64,000 bases of DNA from Microbacterium enclense (GCF_001456955.1 NZ_KQ758472.1:213984-277983), one strand, 5' to 3'; counted from the first letter of the stretch, positions 32,145 through 40,013 are shown. A program made the numbers and translations. The notes: generated from the sequence alone by a model not told the origin.

Positions 32145-32942
32145 ATGCCGCGCTACGCCAACGGACAGGCCCCCCTCAGCGCGCTCGTCAAGCTGAGCGA
32201 CCAGCACTACCTTCCCGAGGGGACCGCGGCGCGCTGGCGCGAGCTGCAGCGTCTCGCGTGGGAGAAGTACGGCGTCTGGCTGATCATCTCGCCGGGGTGG
32301 AACGCCTACCGCCCCCTCAGCATCCAGTACGAGTACCGCGCCGAGCTCGGCATCTGGGCCGCGGTGCCCGGGTACTCCTCCCACGGGCTGAACTTCAACG
32401 GCCGCGACTGCGCAGCCATCGACGTCTACAACTGGGCGTCGCTCGGGTGGGGACGGTTCGTCGCGCTCTGCCGCCTCGTCGGCTTCACCGTCGACTTCGT
32501 CTCGCCGCAGGAGCTGTGGCACATCGGCGACTTCGACCCGTGGAGCGTGCCCACGTTCGCGGCCATCACCATCAACCCCGAAACCACCAAACTGCCTGAG
32601 CCTGAGGAGGCCGACGACATGCCCATCAACTTCCGATCGACGACGGGCGGCGTGAGCTTCACGATGGTGCCCGGCATCTGCATCACCCGGCACTACAACG
32701 AGACCGCCGCGGCGAACACGAATTACTTCAACACCGGCAAGCAGTGGCCCGGCGAGAACGCGCGCCAAGAGGACCGCGAGAAGGCCGGCGAGCGTCAGCT
32801 CACCGACGCGGGCATCCTCATGCTGCTCAAGCAGTACGGGTTCGCTTGGGCGTCCCGTGACATCGCGCGCCTGCCGATGGACGGCGAGACCCTTTACGCG
32901 GACCACATCCTGCAGCAGCGGGGCGTGGAGATCGCCTCGTGA
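32145..32942 (+). CDS. Endolysin, M15 D-Ala-D-Ala carboxypeptidase type
   Basis: A 265-residue protein. Residues 20-130 match the M15/VanY fold: NAYRPLSIQYEYRAELGIWA, metal-ligand pair SSHGLNFNGRDCAAIDV (His and Asp), and ELWHIGDFDP (Glu and third His). The C-terminal 110 residues (ITRHYNETAAANTNYFNTGK) look like a cell-wall-binding or spacer domain. It should cut peptidoglycan stem peptides. There is no signal peptide; export would need the holin. Confidence 0.85.
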   Translation: MPRYANGQAPLSALVKLSDQHYLPEGTAARWRELQRLAWEKYGVWLIISPGWNAYRPLSIQYEYRAELGIWAAVPGYSSHGLNFNGRDCAAIDVYNWASLGWGRFVALCRLVGFTVDFVSPQELWHIGDFDPWSVPTFAAITINPETTKLPEPEEADDMPINFRSTTGGVSFTMVPGICITRHYNETAAANTNYFNTGKQWPGENARQEDREKAGERQLTDAGILMLLKQYGFAWASRDIARLPMDGETLYADHILQQRGVEIAS

Positions 32943-33364
32943 CGGTCATCCCCACCGCGTGGCGGTACAAGCTCGCGCACATCTACCTCGCCGAAATCAT
33001 CACCGTGATCCTCGGCGCGGGTGCGGGCGTGTTCGGCGCGACCATCGTCGCCACCCCGGACGCGTACCAGCGGGTTCCGTCGTTCGCGCAGGCGTTTGCG
33101 CTCGTCCCCCCGCCGTGGTGGGGGCTGGCGATGGTCGTGCTGTCCGTGCTGATGGTGGCGATGCTCGTCCACTCGCGCGCGGCCGCCGCGATACCCACGT
33201 TCCTGCTCGGGATCGTGTGGGTGCTGTGGGTCCTGCCGATCGCGTTCTCGCCGAACTTCGCCCCGTCCGCGCCGATCGTGTACACGGTGCTCGCGCTGCT
33301 CACCCTCGTCGCCGGGATGGCGTGCCTGGTGCAACGAGGGGAGATCGACGGTGGACGAGCCTAA
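32939..33364 (+). CDS. Four-helix membrane protein of lysis cluster
   Basis: A 141-residue protein from GTG 32939 with about four transmembrane segments (IYLAEIITVILGAGAGVFGA; WGLAMVVLSVLMVAMLV; IPTFLLGIVWVLWVLPIAF; IVYTVLALLTLVAGMACL). Coupled to the endolysin and to the next membrane gene. Position suggests a role in lysis (holin, antiholin) but it could be an exclusion protein. Confidence 0.6.
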   Translation: MTVIPTAWRYKLAHIYLAEIITVILGAGAGVFGATIVATPDAYQRVPSFAQAFALVPPPWWGLAMVVLSVLMVAMLVHSRAAAAIPTFLLGIVWVLWVLPIAFSPNFAPSAPIVYTVLALLTLVAGMACLVQRGEIDGGRA

Positions 33365-33842
33365 GCCGGTACGCATCACCTCGCCCGACAACGCGTGGGC
33401 GGCCGGGGCGATGGTCATCTCCACCGGCATCCCGATCCTGTCGGTCGTCGAGGTGTATCAGCCGCTCGCGCTCGAGGCGTGGAGTGTCGTCCTGGCCGAT
33501 GCGTGGCAGTGGGTGCTCCTGCTGGCCGCCGTCGTCGCGCTGGCGACCTTGCCGCTGATGAAGCGCGCCGAGGGTCACGGACACCGCATGCGCGCCGTGC
33601 AGCGCATCGAGGCCGTCGTGACAGGCGTCGTGTCGCTGTGTTACCTGCTGCTGTGGGCCGCTCTCGTGCACGAGTACGGCTTCGGATCGAACCCCCTCAC
33701 GCAGCTCATGGTCGGCGGCCTTGGTGTCACCGCCGCTGTGCGCGTGGCTCAGATCGTCCGCGGGCTCGCGCGCTACCGGCGAGCTCTCCGGGCTGGACGC
33801 ACCACCCACGTGGAGGCGATCGCCCAGTCGAAGGAGACCTGA
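33351..33842 (+). CDS. Membrane protein of lysis cluster
   Basis: A 163-residue protein from GTG 33351 with three to four hydrophobic segments (AAGAMVISTGIPILSVVEVY; WQWVLLLAAVVALATLPLM; IEAVVTGVVSLCYLLLWAAL; MVGGLGVTAAVRVAQIV) and a basic C-terminus. It overlaps both neighbours. With the genes on each side it forms a row of three membrane proteins between endolysin and holin. Role uncertain. Confidence 0.58.
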   Translation: MDEPKPVRITSPDNAWAAGAMVISTGIPILSVVEVYQPLALEAWSVVLADAWQWVLLLAAVVALATLPLMKRAEGHGHRMRAVQRIEAVVTGVVSLCYLLLWAALVHEYGFGSNPLTQLMVGGLGVTAAVRVAQIVRGLARYRRALRAGRTTHVEAIAQSKET

Positions 33843-34147
33843 TGACGGTGGACGCGTGGGTCGCTATCGCGACCGTGGCGGCCGTTGTGGTCACCGCCGT
33901 CGCTGGACTCACGAAAGCCACCGCCGACCTCATCGGTGCGTGGCGCCGCCCTGACAAGACCCCTGCCCCCGAGGTAGGCATTCCCGCCGTCGCCGAGCAC
34001 GTCGACGACGACATCGACTACCGCGCGTACGCCGACATGAAGGATCAGCTCAAGAAGGCCGAGACGCGCGCGGAGAAGGCCGAGGGCGAGCGCGACTACT
34101 GGATGCGCCGCGCCCTCGGGATCGACGAAGACACCCACCCCACCTGA
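33842..34147 (+). CDS. Single-pass membrane protein with coiled coil (spanin- or holin-like)
   Basis: A 101-residue protein: one N-terminal transmembrane helix (AWVAIATVAAVVVTAVAGLT) followed by a soluble helix (DMKDQLKKAETRAEKAEGER). This N-in topology with a long coiled coil resembles small phage lysis accessory proteins. Ends with a terminator overlapping its stop codon. Confidence 0.55.
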   Translation: MTVDAWVAIATVAAVVVTAVAGLTKATADLIGAWRRPDKTPAPEVGIPAVAEHVDDDIDYRAYADMKDQLKKAETRAEKAEGERDYWMRRALGIDEDTHPT

Positions 34148-34168
34148 CCCCGGCACCGTGTCGGGGTC
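34146..34168 (+). terminator. Hairpin at end of membrane-protein set
   Basis: GACCCCG (34146-34152) and CGGGGTC (34162-34168) form a 7-bp stem starting within the preceding stop codon, with a TTCGTCTCG tail like the other prophage terminators. Partial termination before the holin gene is likely. Confidence 0.6.
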
Positions 34169-34191
34169 TTCGTCTCGAAAGGACACCCCGC

Positions 34192-34578
34192 ATGTTCGAA
34201 CTGACCCTGCCCCCGGGCCTCATCGTGTCGCTGCTCGTCGGCGTCATCCTCCCGCTCATCGTGGGCCTCGTCACCACCCGCGTGACGAACTCCTCGACCC
34301 GCGCGCTGCTGCTCGCTGTACTTTCGGCCGCGGCCGGTCTGCTGACCGAGCTCGGGGAGTCGATCGCCGCCGGCACCGCGTACGACATCGGCGTCGGCGG
34401 TCTCGCCGCGCTCACCACGTTCCTGACGGCCGTCGGCCTGCACTTCGGCCTGTACAAGCCGACCGGTGCCGCCGCGGCGCTGCAGAGCGTCGGCGGGAAG
34501 CGCCTGCCCGACCCGCGCACTTCGACGCGCGAGGAGTACCAGGACGCGCTGGACGACCGCGACGACGGCGCCCAGTGA
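34192..34578 (+). CDS. Holin
   Basis: A 128-residue protein with a good ribosome site (gaaaggac). It has three hydrophobic segments (LIVSLLVGVILPLIVGLVTT; LLLAVLSAAAGLLTELG; VGGLAALTTFLTAVGLHFG) and a charged C-terminal tail (RDDGAQ end). This fits class I holins of actinobacteriophages. It should form the membrane lesion releasing the endolysin. Confidence 0.7.
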   Translation: MFELTLPPGLIVSLLVGVILPLIVGLVTTRVTNSSTRALLLAVLSAAAGLLTELGESIAAGTAYDIGVGGLAALTTFLTAVGLHFGLYKPTGAAAALQSVGGKRLPDPRTSTREEYQDALDDRDDGAQ

Positions 34579-34581
34579 CCC

Positions 34582-34701
34582 ATGACGAGCAGGGCGGGCA
34601 CCACCGCGCGCATGCGTCAGCTGCACGTGTTCTTCGTCCTCGCGGACCTCGACCTCGCCCTGCTCGTCACCCTCATCTGCTGCTTGCTCTGGCGGTCCTG
34701 A
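34582..34701 (+). CDS. Very small membrane peptide after the holin
   Basis: A 39-residue open frame: a basic N-terminus (MTSRAGTTARMRQLHVFFVL) and one transmembrane helix (LDLALLVTLICCLLWRS). An internal ATG at 34612 is an alternative start. It starts 4 nt after the holin stop. Such peptides can be antiholins, but the evidence is thin. The rest of the spacer (34702-34772) shows nothing further. Confidence 0.4.
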   Translation: MTSRAGTTARMRQLHVFFVLADLDLALLVTLICCLLWRS

Positions 34702-34772
34702 CCGGAGCTTTCAGCCTCTACTTCTCACCCCGCCGCGGGAGCCCCCGCACTGTTCGAACGGAGTAGCCGCAC

Positions 34773-36890
34773 ATGGCTCTTGCTCAGATCATTCTCCGGC
34801 GCGGCACGGCCGCCGAGTGGGCCACCTCCAACCCGGTCCTCGCCGCTGGTGAGTTCGGCTACGACACCACGTCGAAGCGGGCGAAGGTCGGCGACGGTCA
34901 GAACGCGTGGTCGGCGCTGCAGTGGGTGACCATGTCCAACGCCGATGTCGTCCGCCTCGAGGACGCGGCGAAGCAGGTCGCCGAGGCGTCCGCGACGACG
35001 GACCAGATCACGGTCGGCCTGCTGAACAACAAGCAGTCCGCCACCTACATCAAGACGGCCGCGCTGATCGACGAGCTCGGCGGCGGCGCGGATCCCACGC
35101 CGGTGCTCGCGATCCTGCAGGTGGGTGACTCGCTCACGGAGAACTGGGGATCGAACAACAACAACATCGAGCTGAAGAACGCCTACGGCGCAGCGAACGT
35201 CCTGAGCATCGGCAAGGGTGGGCAGACGTCGCCGCAGATCGCAGCGCGTCAGGGCGGTGTCCCCGCCATGCTCACCGTCGCAGGTGGCAAGATCCCGGCA
35301 TCAGGATCGGTCGGCGTCACCCCCGACGCGAACCTCTTCTACATGAACGCCGCGACCGGCACCTGGTCCCAGGCGGGCACCCTCGCCGGCGTCCCGGGCA
35401 CGCTTCTCCTCACAAAAACCAGCGGCGGGGTCTACACCTACACGTTCACCCGCACCACCGCGGGTGCCGAGGTTGCGACCCCAGCACCGACGCCGTTCCG
35501 CACCGGCTTCGACTGGCGCGACCGCATCATGACCGTCTGCATCGGCCGCAACGACTTCAAGACCTCCACGCCGCAGCAGATCGTCGACCGCATCCGCGCG
35601 ATCATCGAGTGGAACCGCAGCGACCCATCGCAGCACATCGTCCTGTCCATCCCGCCGTCGAATGCCGAGACGCCAGGGTCGGCGGACCGTGCGCTGCTCG
35701 ACGCCGCGAACGCCGCCATCAAGGCCGCATTCCCCCGGCAGTGGGTCGACTGGGCCGGGTACCTCACGTCCGCGCTGACCCTGCAGCAGGCGGGCATCAC
35801 CCCGACGTCGCAGGACACGACCGACATCGGCAACGGCATCGTGCCGACGTCGTTCCGCGGCGACGCCCTGCACTACAACGCCGTCGCGTATGACGTCATC
35901 AACGCGCTCGTGCTCGCCGAGTTCGCCGCGCGCGGCGTCGGGACCTACAGCGGTGGAGGTGGCACCGGCGTCGCGCCGAGCTTCACCACCGCGTCACCGC
36001 TGCCCGGGATGACCGTCGGCACACCGGTGAATGTGCCGATCGCGACGGATGGCACGGCCCCGGTCACGGTCAGCGTGGTGTCCGGCATGCCCAACGGCCT
36101 GACGTACTCGTCGGGTGCGATCACGGGTACGGCCACCGCAGCGGGAACGGCGAACATCGTTCTCCGCGCGGCCAACGCGTACGGCACGGTTGACAAGACC
36201 TTCACCGTGACGATCGCCGCAGCCTCCAGCGCCCTGCATGGGTACGGGCTCACTGACGCCACTCACCGGTACGCCGGCGTGCGTCTGCCCGCGATCGACG
36301 CGGCGGCAACCCCATGGCCGGACTCCATCGGCACGCTCGACCTCGCGCACAGCGGCACGACGATGAAGGTCGGATCGGGCCCCGGCGGCGTGGACAAGTC
36401 CTTCGACACCCCGAAGACTACGACCGCGTCGAACACCCAGCGCGTGTTCAACACGACCGGCGACAACACGGTGCGGACGATTGCGGTCGTGGTGAACAAC
36501 CGTACCCCCGCGGCCGTCGCGCACGGCATCGTCAGCATCGGCGCCGGCTTCCTCTCCCTCACCCGCGGCGCAAACGGGGCATTCGCGGCCGCGGCGACGG
36601 GGATCTCGTCGGTGCCACAGCAGACGGTCGACGCTGGGTGGCGGGTCGCGTTCGCCTGGTACAACCCCTCGACGGGGGAGCTCGGGCTGGATGCGACCGG
36701 TACCGCCGCGACCACCAGCGGCACGCGGGGTTCGGCGACGTCGACGACCCTCGCTGTCGGCGGCGGCGCGACCGCATCCATCGACATCGGGGTGGCGGAG
36801 GTTCTGCTGTGGGACCGCGTCCTCAGCGAGAGCGAGCGTGCCACCGTGCGCGCCGCGCTCGCCCAGCACTACCCGGCTATCACCGTTTGA
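34773..36890 (+). CDS. Receptor-binding tail protein with SGNH hydrolase domain
   Basis: A 705-residue modular protein. Residues 1-55 match phage tail-fibre N-terminal repeats (ILRRGTAAEWATSNPVLAAG, FGYDTTSKRAKVGDG). An SGNH/GDSL hydrolase follows (about 110-390): block I LQVGDSLTENW, block III IGRNDF, block V DALHYN. Next is an Ig-like He_PIG domain (about 400-487), then a LamG/concanavalin-type domain (about 495-705). I infer deacylation of a surface glycan during adsorption. It is transcribed apart from the tail operon, after lysis genes, and ends at a strong terminator. Confidence 0.82.
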   Translation: MALAQIILRRGTAAEWATSNPVLAAGEFGYDTTSKRAKVGDGQNAWSALQWVTMSNADVVRLEDAAKQVAEASATTDQITVGLLNNKQSATYIKTAALIDELGGGADPTPVLAILQVGDSLTENWGSNNNNIELKNAYGAANVLSIGKGGQTSPQIAARQGGVPAMLTVAGGKIPASGSVGVTPDANLFYMNAATGTWSQAGTLAGVPGTLLLTKTSGGVYTYTFTRTTAGAEVATPAPTPFRTGFDWRDRIMTVCIGRNDFKTSTPQQIVDRIRAIIEWNRSDPSQHIVLSIPPSNAETPGSADRALLDAANAAIKAAFPRQWVDWAGYLTSALTLQQAGITPTSQDTTDIGNGIVPTSFRGDALHYNAVAYDVINALVLAEFAARGVGTYSGGGGTGVAPSFTTASPLPGMTVGTPVNVPIATDGTAPVTVSVVSGMPNGLTYSSGAITGTATAAGTANIVLRAANAYGTVDKTFTVTIAAASSALHGYGLTDATHRYAGVRLPAIDAAATPWPDSIGTLDLAHSGTTMKVGSGPGGVDKSFDTPKTTTASNTQRVFNTTGDNTVRTIAVVVNNRTPAAVAHGIVSIGAGFLSLTRGANGAFAAAATGISSVPQQTVDAGWRVAFAWYNPSTGELGLDATGTAATTSGTRGSATSTTLAVGGGATASIDIGVAEVLLWDRVLSESERATVRAALAQHYPAITV

Positions 36891-36906
36891 CCGATGTCCA
36901 CGACAG

Positions 36907-36945
36907 CGCCCCCGGCGCCCCCTTTCGAGGTGGGCGCCGGGGGCG
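36907..36945. terminator. Bidirectional terminator T1 of the cassette family
   Basis: CGCCCCCGGCGCCC (36907-36920) pairs with GGGCGCCGGGGGCG (36932-36945), a 14-bp stem between the convergent receptor-binding gene and the leftward SGNH gene. The flank GTTTCGTCGT is shared with the hairpins at 37745 and 38281. Confidence 0.8.
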
Positions 36946-36957
36946 TTTCGTCGTTCG

Positions 36958-37680
36958 TCAGGCGGCGAGGTGCTCGCGGATGATCTGGCCGTAGCGGGCC
37001 TGGGCCTCACGGTTCAGGTGCACGCCGTCATCGGATACCCCGGCGATGTACCCGCCTTCGGGGGCGCGGAGGAACGTCAGCCCGTCGAAGAATTCCCAAC
37101 CCCGTTCTTGCGCGAGCTGCTGCAGGTCAGCGTTGTGCTCTTCGGTGGTGCGGCGGGTCTCCGTGTCCCGAGGGGGGATCGCCAGGAGGATCACGCGGTT
37201 CGCAGGGGCCTTGGCGACGATCCGGTCGATGTTGGCGCGGGTGTCGGCGAACGCGACGCCCTGGCCGAGGTCGTTCGTGCCGGTCATGATCAAGGTGATG
37301 TCCGCCTGGTCGAGCTGGGCGAGGTTGTCGGCCTGCGTTCCAGACGTGGTGCCACCGTCAGCCCACCCGCCGCCGAACGTGAAGCCGTCGCCGAGCAGCT
37401 GGGACACCCATGAGGCGTCGCCGATGTCGCCGGCGGAGAAGTCCGAAGAGTTGACCTCGGTATTCGAGTCGCCGACGACGGAGATGGTCTGCGCGGCGGC
37501 CTGGGTCGGCATCTCGATCGGCATCGGGCTATAGGCAACCGTCGTCGCCGGCGCGGTGCGGTCTTGTGCCAGGGCGTAGCCGGCGAGGCTGAGCGTCACG
37601 ACCCCGAACAGGCCGACAGCAACGAGCTTCGCGACCCCAGCGCGGTCGAAGTTGGACCGTCGACCATTGTGCTTCCCCAT
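36958..37680 (-). CDS. Membrane-anchored or secreted SGNH/GDSL hydrolase
   Basis: A 240-residue protein from ATG 37680. Residues 16-37 are a signal-anchor helix (KLVAVGLFGVVTLSLAGYAL). The catalytic domain has block I VVGDSNTEV, block III MTGTNDLG and block V DDGVHLN with the Asp/His dyad. TACAAT lies 7 nt before the start, with no ribosome site, so a leaderless transcript is likely. A perfect palindrome TGACC-GCCC-GGTCA overlaps the promoter. It is probably expressed in the lysogen and acts on cell-envelope acyl or acetyl esters. An unrelated lipase-like role remains possible. Confidence 0.8.
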   Translation of the reverse strand: MGKHNGRRSNFDRAGVAKLVAVGLFGVVTLSLAGYALAQDRTAPATTVAYSPMPIEMPTQAAAQTISVVGDSNTEVNSSDFSAGDIGDASWVSQLLGDGFTFGGGWADGGTTSGTQADNLAQLDQADITLIMTGTNDLGQGVAFADTRANIDRIVAKAPANRVILLAIPPRDTETRRTTEEHNADLQQLAQERGWEFFDGLTFLRAPEGGYIAGVSDDGVHLNREAQARYGQIIREHLAA

Positions 37681-37687
37681 GCGCCCG

Positions 37688-37709
37688 ATTGTATGTGACC
37701 GCCCGGTCA
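37688..37709 (-). promoter_or_regulatory. Leaderless promoter with palindromic operator
   Basis: On the minus strand TACAAT (37688-37693) lies 7 nt before the SGNH gene start. Directly upstream is the palindrome TGACCGCCCGGTCA (37696-37709), two 5-bp arms around 4 nt, where a dimeric repressor could block RNA polymerase. The regulator is unknown. Confidence 0.55.
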
Positions 37710-37744
37710 ATTCATTCCGACCCCACAGCACCACCCCAGCACGA

Positions 37745-37786
37745 CGACGCCCCCGGCGCCTGCTCATCACGAGCGGGTCGCGGGGG
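37745..37786. terminator. Terminator T2 of the cassette family
   Basis: CGCCCCC (37745-37751) pairs with GGGGGCG (37780-37786), extended by imperfect inner pairing, directly downstream of the leftward DUF7882 gene. It closely resembles the hairpin at 38281 even inside the loop (both read GAGCGGGT near the centre), suggesting duplication. Confidence 0.65.
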
Positions 37787-37809
37787 GCGTTTCGTCGTAG
37801 TGGTCGGAG

Positions 37810-38139
37810 TCAGCTCATCAGCGAACTCGGTGCGACCGAATCTTCTGGGGGTTCCGGAACGACATACAGACCATTGGTGCTGTTGGCGGTGTGCATCAGC
37901 GCTTCGAGCCAGGCGCGGCTGACAGCCGGGGACCGGCCCCCGCTGAACTTGAACACGAATGACGCTCCCGGATGCATCCATACCGCAGTGCGGCCACCAC
38001 CGACCGACTGGTCGTCTTTCCACGAGAAGTAGAACGGTTCCCCGCGACGAAGCTTATTGCCGACGACAACCTGCAGGTGCGCGAGAAGTCGGTCCTCGAA
38101 GTCGACCCGGATCTGCTCGTTGTAGATGAACTTGCCCAC
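37810..38139 (-). CDS. DUF7882 family protein
   Basis: A 109-residue protein from GTG 38139: VGKFIYNEQIRVDFEDRLLA, HLQVVVGNKLRRGEPFYFSW, GGGRTAVWMHPGASFVFKFS, WLEALMHTANSTNGLYVVPE. These blocks match the small DUF7882 family of Microbacteriaceae, often seen in prophages and accessory regions and of unknown function. A longer upstream frame exists but reads through non-conserved sequence. Unlike its neighbours it lacks a clear TANNNT at leaderless distance. Confidence 0.75.
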   Translation of the reverse strand: MGKFIYNEQIRVDFEDRLLAHLQVVVGNKLRRGEPFYFSWKDDQSVGGGRTAVWMHPGASFVFKFSGGRSPAVSRAWLEALMHTANSTNGLYVVPEPPEDSVAPSSLMS

Positions 38140-38280
38140 GCGTGTAGTTTGCCGACCGGGGCTGAGGCCCTCAAGTTCCGCGCGATGTACTACGCCACGG
38201 AACCCGCAGCACCTGGACGCGACGCGTGCGGGATCGCGCCTGCGTCGCCGCGGCGGCGAGCGGCACGGATCCAACCACAA

Positions 38281-38322
38281 CGCCCCCGGCGCCGGCTCGC
38301 CAAGAGCGGGTAGCCGGGGGCG
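38281..38322. terminator. Terminator T3 of the cassette family
   Basis: CGCCCCCGG (38281-38289) pairs with CCGGGGGCG (38314-38322), with the shared GTTTCGTCGTTC flank on the gene side. It lies 9 bp after the stop of the leftward small membrane gene. The rest of the spacer to the DUF7882 start (38140-38280) shows no gene. Confidence 0.65.
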
Positions 38323-38331
38323 TTTCGTCGT

Positions 38332-38490
38332 TCACCGGTCCCGAAGGATCTCGCGAAGCTCGTCACGATGCTTCGCAAGGGCACCGCTTACGGCGGCGCG
38401 GATGATCCAGTACGAGACCACGAGAGTGCCGATCAGGTAAAGCAGGCTCGCGCAGACGATGAGCACGACATAGGCGGTGGGCTGATCCAT
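38332..38490 (-). CDS. Small single-pass membrane protein
   Basis: A 52-residue protein: one transmembrane helix (TAYVVLIVCASLLYLIGTLV) then a cytoplasmic amphipathic tail (SGALAKHRDELREILRDR). Minus-strand TACGGT lies 6 nt before the ATG, matching the leaderless pattern of its neighbours. It has its own downstream terminator. Superinfection-exclusion proteins often look like this, but no family is recognised. Confidence 0.58.
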   Translation of the reverse strand: MDQPTAYVVLIVCASLLYLIGTLVVSYWIIRAAVSGALAKHRDELREILRDR

Positions 38491-38517
38491 CCACCGACCG
38501 TATCGAACGATAGAAGG

Positions 38518-38793
38518 TCAGGTAGAGCGAACGTGCAGCAGCACCCACCCGTCGGGCACCTGCGCCCGCAGCGCGGCCATGTCGGCGGCTTCGATGCCGC
38601 GGGTGCCGTCGCGTCGCGCGAACGTCCCCGCCGCGGCTAGGAGCGTGGTGCCGTTGCTCATCCGCACAGGCGCGTCCGTCAGCTCGAATCCCGCCGGCGC
38701 GCGCTGCTGGAGCACCTTGTGCACCTCGGCGAGGGAGTGCGCTTCGACGTCGACGGTGGTGGTCTCGCGGGGGCGGATGGTTCCTATCAGCAC
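38518..38793 (-). CDS. Hypothetical protein coupled to HTH gene
   Basis: A 91-residue protein from GTG 38793: MLIGTIRPRETTTVDVEAHS, EVHKVLQQRAPAGFELTDAP, AADMAALRAQVPDGWVLLHV. Its start overlaps the stop of the HTH gene (GTGCTGA), so the two form a leftward two-gene operon. No family is recognised. Confidence 0.6.
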   Translation of the reverse strand: MLIGTIRPRETTTVDVEAHSLAEVHKVLQQRAPAGFELTDAPVRMSNGTTLLAAAGTFARRDGTRGIEAADMAALRAQVPDGWVLLHVRST

Positions 38794-38972
38794 CGGACCA
38801 TCGTAGGGACGGCCGCCGACATCTCGTCAGCCCAGGCGGTAACCACATCCACCGGGTAGCGGCCTCGTTCGTCGGGGAGCGGGCCGACACCGCAGTCGTT
38901 CCACACGAGGAGGGTGGAGCGGTGAATGCGAAGGCGGCGGGCGACGGCGCGGGCGGTGAGGTGGGATGTCAT
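38787..38972 (-). CDS. Small helix-turn-helix protein
   Basis: A 61-residue protein MTSHLTARAVARRLRIHRST followed by LLVWNDCGVGPLPDERGRYP and DVVTAWADEM, a MerR/excisionase-type helix-turn-helix. Minus-strand TATCGT lies 6 nt before the ATG (leaderless). It may regulate its own operon or the conversion block. Confidence 0.65.
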   Translation of the reverse strand: MTSHLTARAVARRLRIHRSTLLVWNDCGVGPLPDERGRYPVDVVTAWADEMSAAVPTMVRC

Positions 38973-39036
38973 GCGCCGACGATACGAGCGGAAACCCGCG
39001 CTGCGAAGTGATCCTGGGCAGACTTCACCCGGCAGT

Positions 39037-39366
39037 TCACCCGTCGCGGGGCGTCGGCGGCAAGTACGCCGGCCCGAACCCGGTCGTCCCGTGCGGGGGT
39101 GCTGACCGTCGTGCCCGGCCGACGGGCGCCCATTCCGCGGCGCCGGGGATGCCTTCCATGATCGCGGCCACCAGGACTGCGGTGTGCTCGTCGTCGTAGT
39201 ACCCCGCCCACCGGCCTGCCTCGTACGCGAGCACGTCGCCCCGGTCGCCAGCGGCCTCGAGCAGCTCGGCGATGACCGGGCCCGGGTCCTGGGTGTACCG
39301 GTTGCGGGAGCAGATCGCCGACAGTTGGATGCCGAGCGCGACGTCGGGGTGCAGGGGGCGGGACAT
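39037..39366 (-). CDS. Hypothetical leaderless-gene protein
   Basis: A 110-residue protein from ATG 39366 (MSRPLHPDVALGIQLSAICS, ELLEAAGDRGDVLAYEAGRW, HTAVLVAAIMEGIPGAAEWA) with a Pro-rich tail. Minus-strand TAGCGT lies 7 nt upstream and there is no ribosome site, fixing this start over the in-frame ATG at 39399. The helical middle resembles short phage proteins of unknown function. Confidence 0.6.
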   Translation of the reverse strand: MSRPLHPDVALGIQLSAICSRNRYTQDPGPVIAELLEAAGDRGDVLAYEAGRWAGYYDDEHTAVLVAAIMEGIPGAAEWAPVGRARRSAPPHGTTGFGPAYLPPTPRDG

Positions 39367-39426
39367 GGCAGGGACGCTACGCCCCACCGCCGACATCATG
39401 GTTCGGCTGTGGCTAGGCTCCCGCCT

Positions 39427-39978
39427 ATGAGAACCCCCCGTACTGCCACCGCCGCTTCTGTTGCATTCGCACTCGCCCTTTCTGGCTGCGCGGCTGGTGC
39501 ACCGTCGACGGATGCGCCTCCTGCGAGCTCACCCGCAGTGTCGCCTACCACCGAATCGTCAACCGTTGCGCAGTGGGCGTCCTTGATTGCCCAACAGAAG
39601 GCGGAGTGGGATGACTGGGCCGAGAGCTGGGACGACAGCGAGTGCAGCCCCGCCTTCGCCACCACGCAGGCTGGCATCATCTGCAGAGTCCAACTAACCA
39701 GCGCCACTTTCATGGCAACGACCACGACAATTGAGCACCAGCTGGCGGTCACGCCCGGCAAGAAGGGGTTCATCGCCAGCAGCCCGCCCGCGGAGGTCTC
39801 TTCGCTGTTCGCTCAAACCAAGACCGCCGCGGAGACCGTGCAGCGGGAGGCTGAAGCGTGGGACGCTGGCGGGTGTTCGACCACCACCGGCGAGGGTTGC
39901 GCCTCCCTCACGTTCGCCTTCGATCGGGCCATCGGCGACCTCTCGAAGGCATTCGTGGGCTGGTCGCCATACATGTGA
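39427..39978 (+). CDS. Prophage lipoprotein (possible superinfection exclusion)
   Basis: A 183-residue protein with a lipoprotein signal (FALALSGCAAG, lipobox LSGC), a Thr/Ser/Pro linker, and a helical Trp/Asp-rich domain with four to five cysteines (DDSECSPAFA, GIICRVQ, DAGGCSTT, GEGCASL) that could form disulfides outside the membrane. TAGGCT 7 nt before the ATG marks a leaderless transcript. It faces away from the leftward block and is a candidate surface exclusion protein. The exclusion role is inferred from location only. Confidence 0.68.
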   Translation: MRTPRTATAASVAFALALSGCAAGAPSTDAPPASSPAVSPTTESSTVAQWASLIAQQKAEWDDWAESWDDSECSPAFATTQAGIICRVQLTSATFMATTTTIEHQLAVTPGKKGFIASSPPAEVSSLFAQTKTAAETVQREAEAWDAGGCSTTTGEGCASLTFAFDRAIGDLSKAFVGWSPYM

Positions 39979-40013
39979 GTGTCGATGTCAGACGTCCAGC
40001 ATAGGTTGGCTCG

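Noticed and set aside
32939..34147. Firm naming of the three membrane genes as holin, antiholin and spanin
   Set aside because: Topology alone cannot separate these roles; only the 34192 gene has a typical holin layout.
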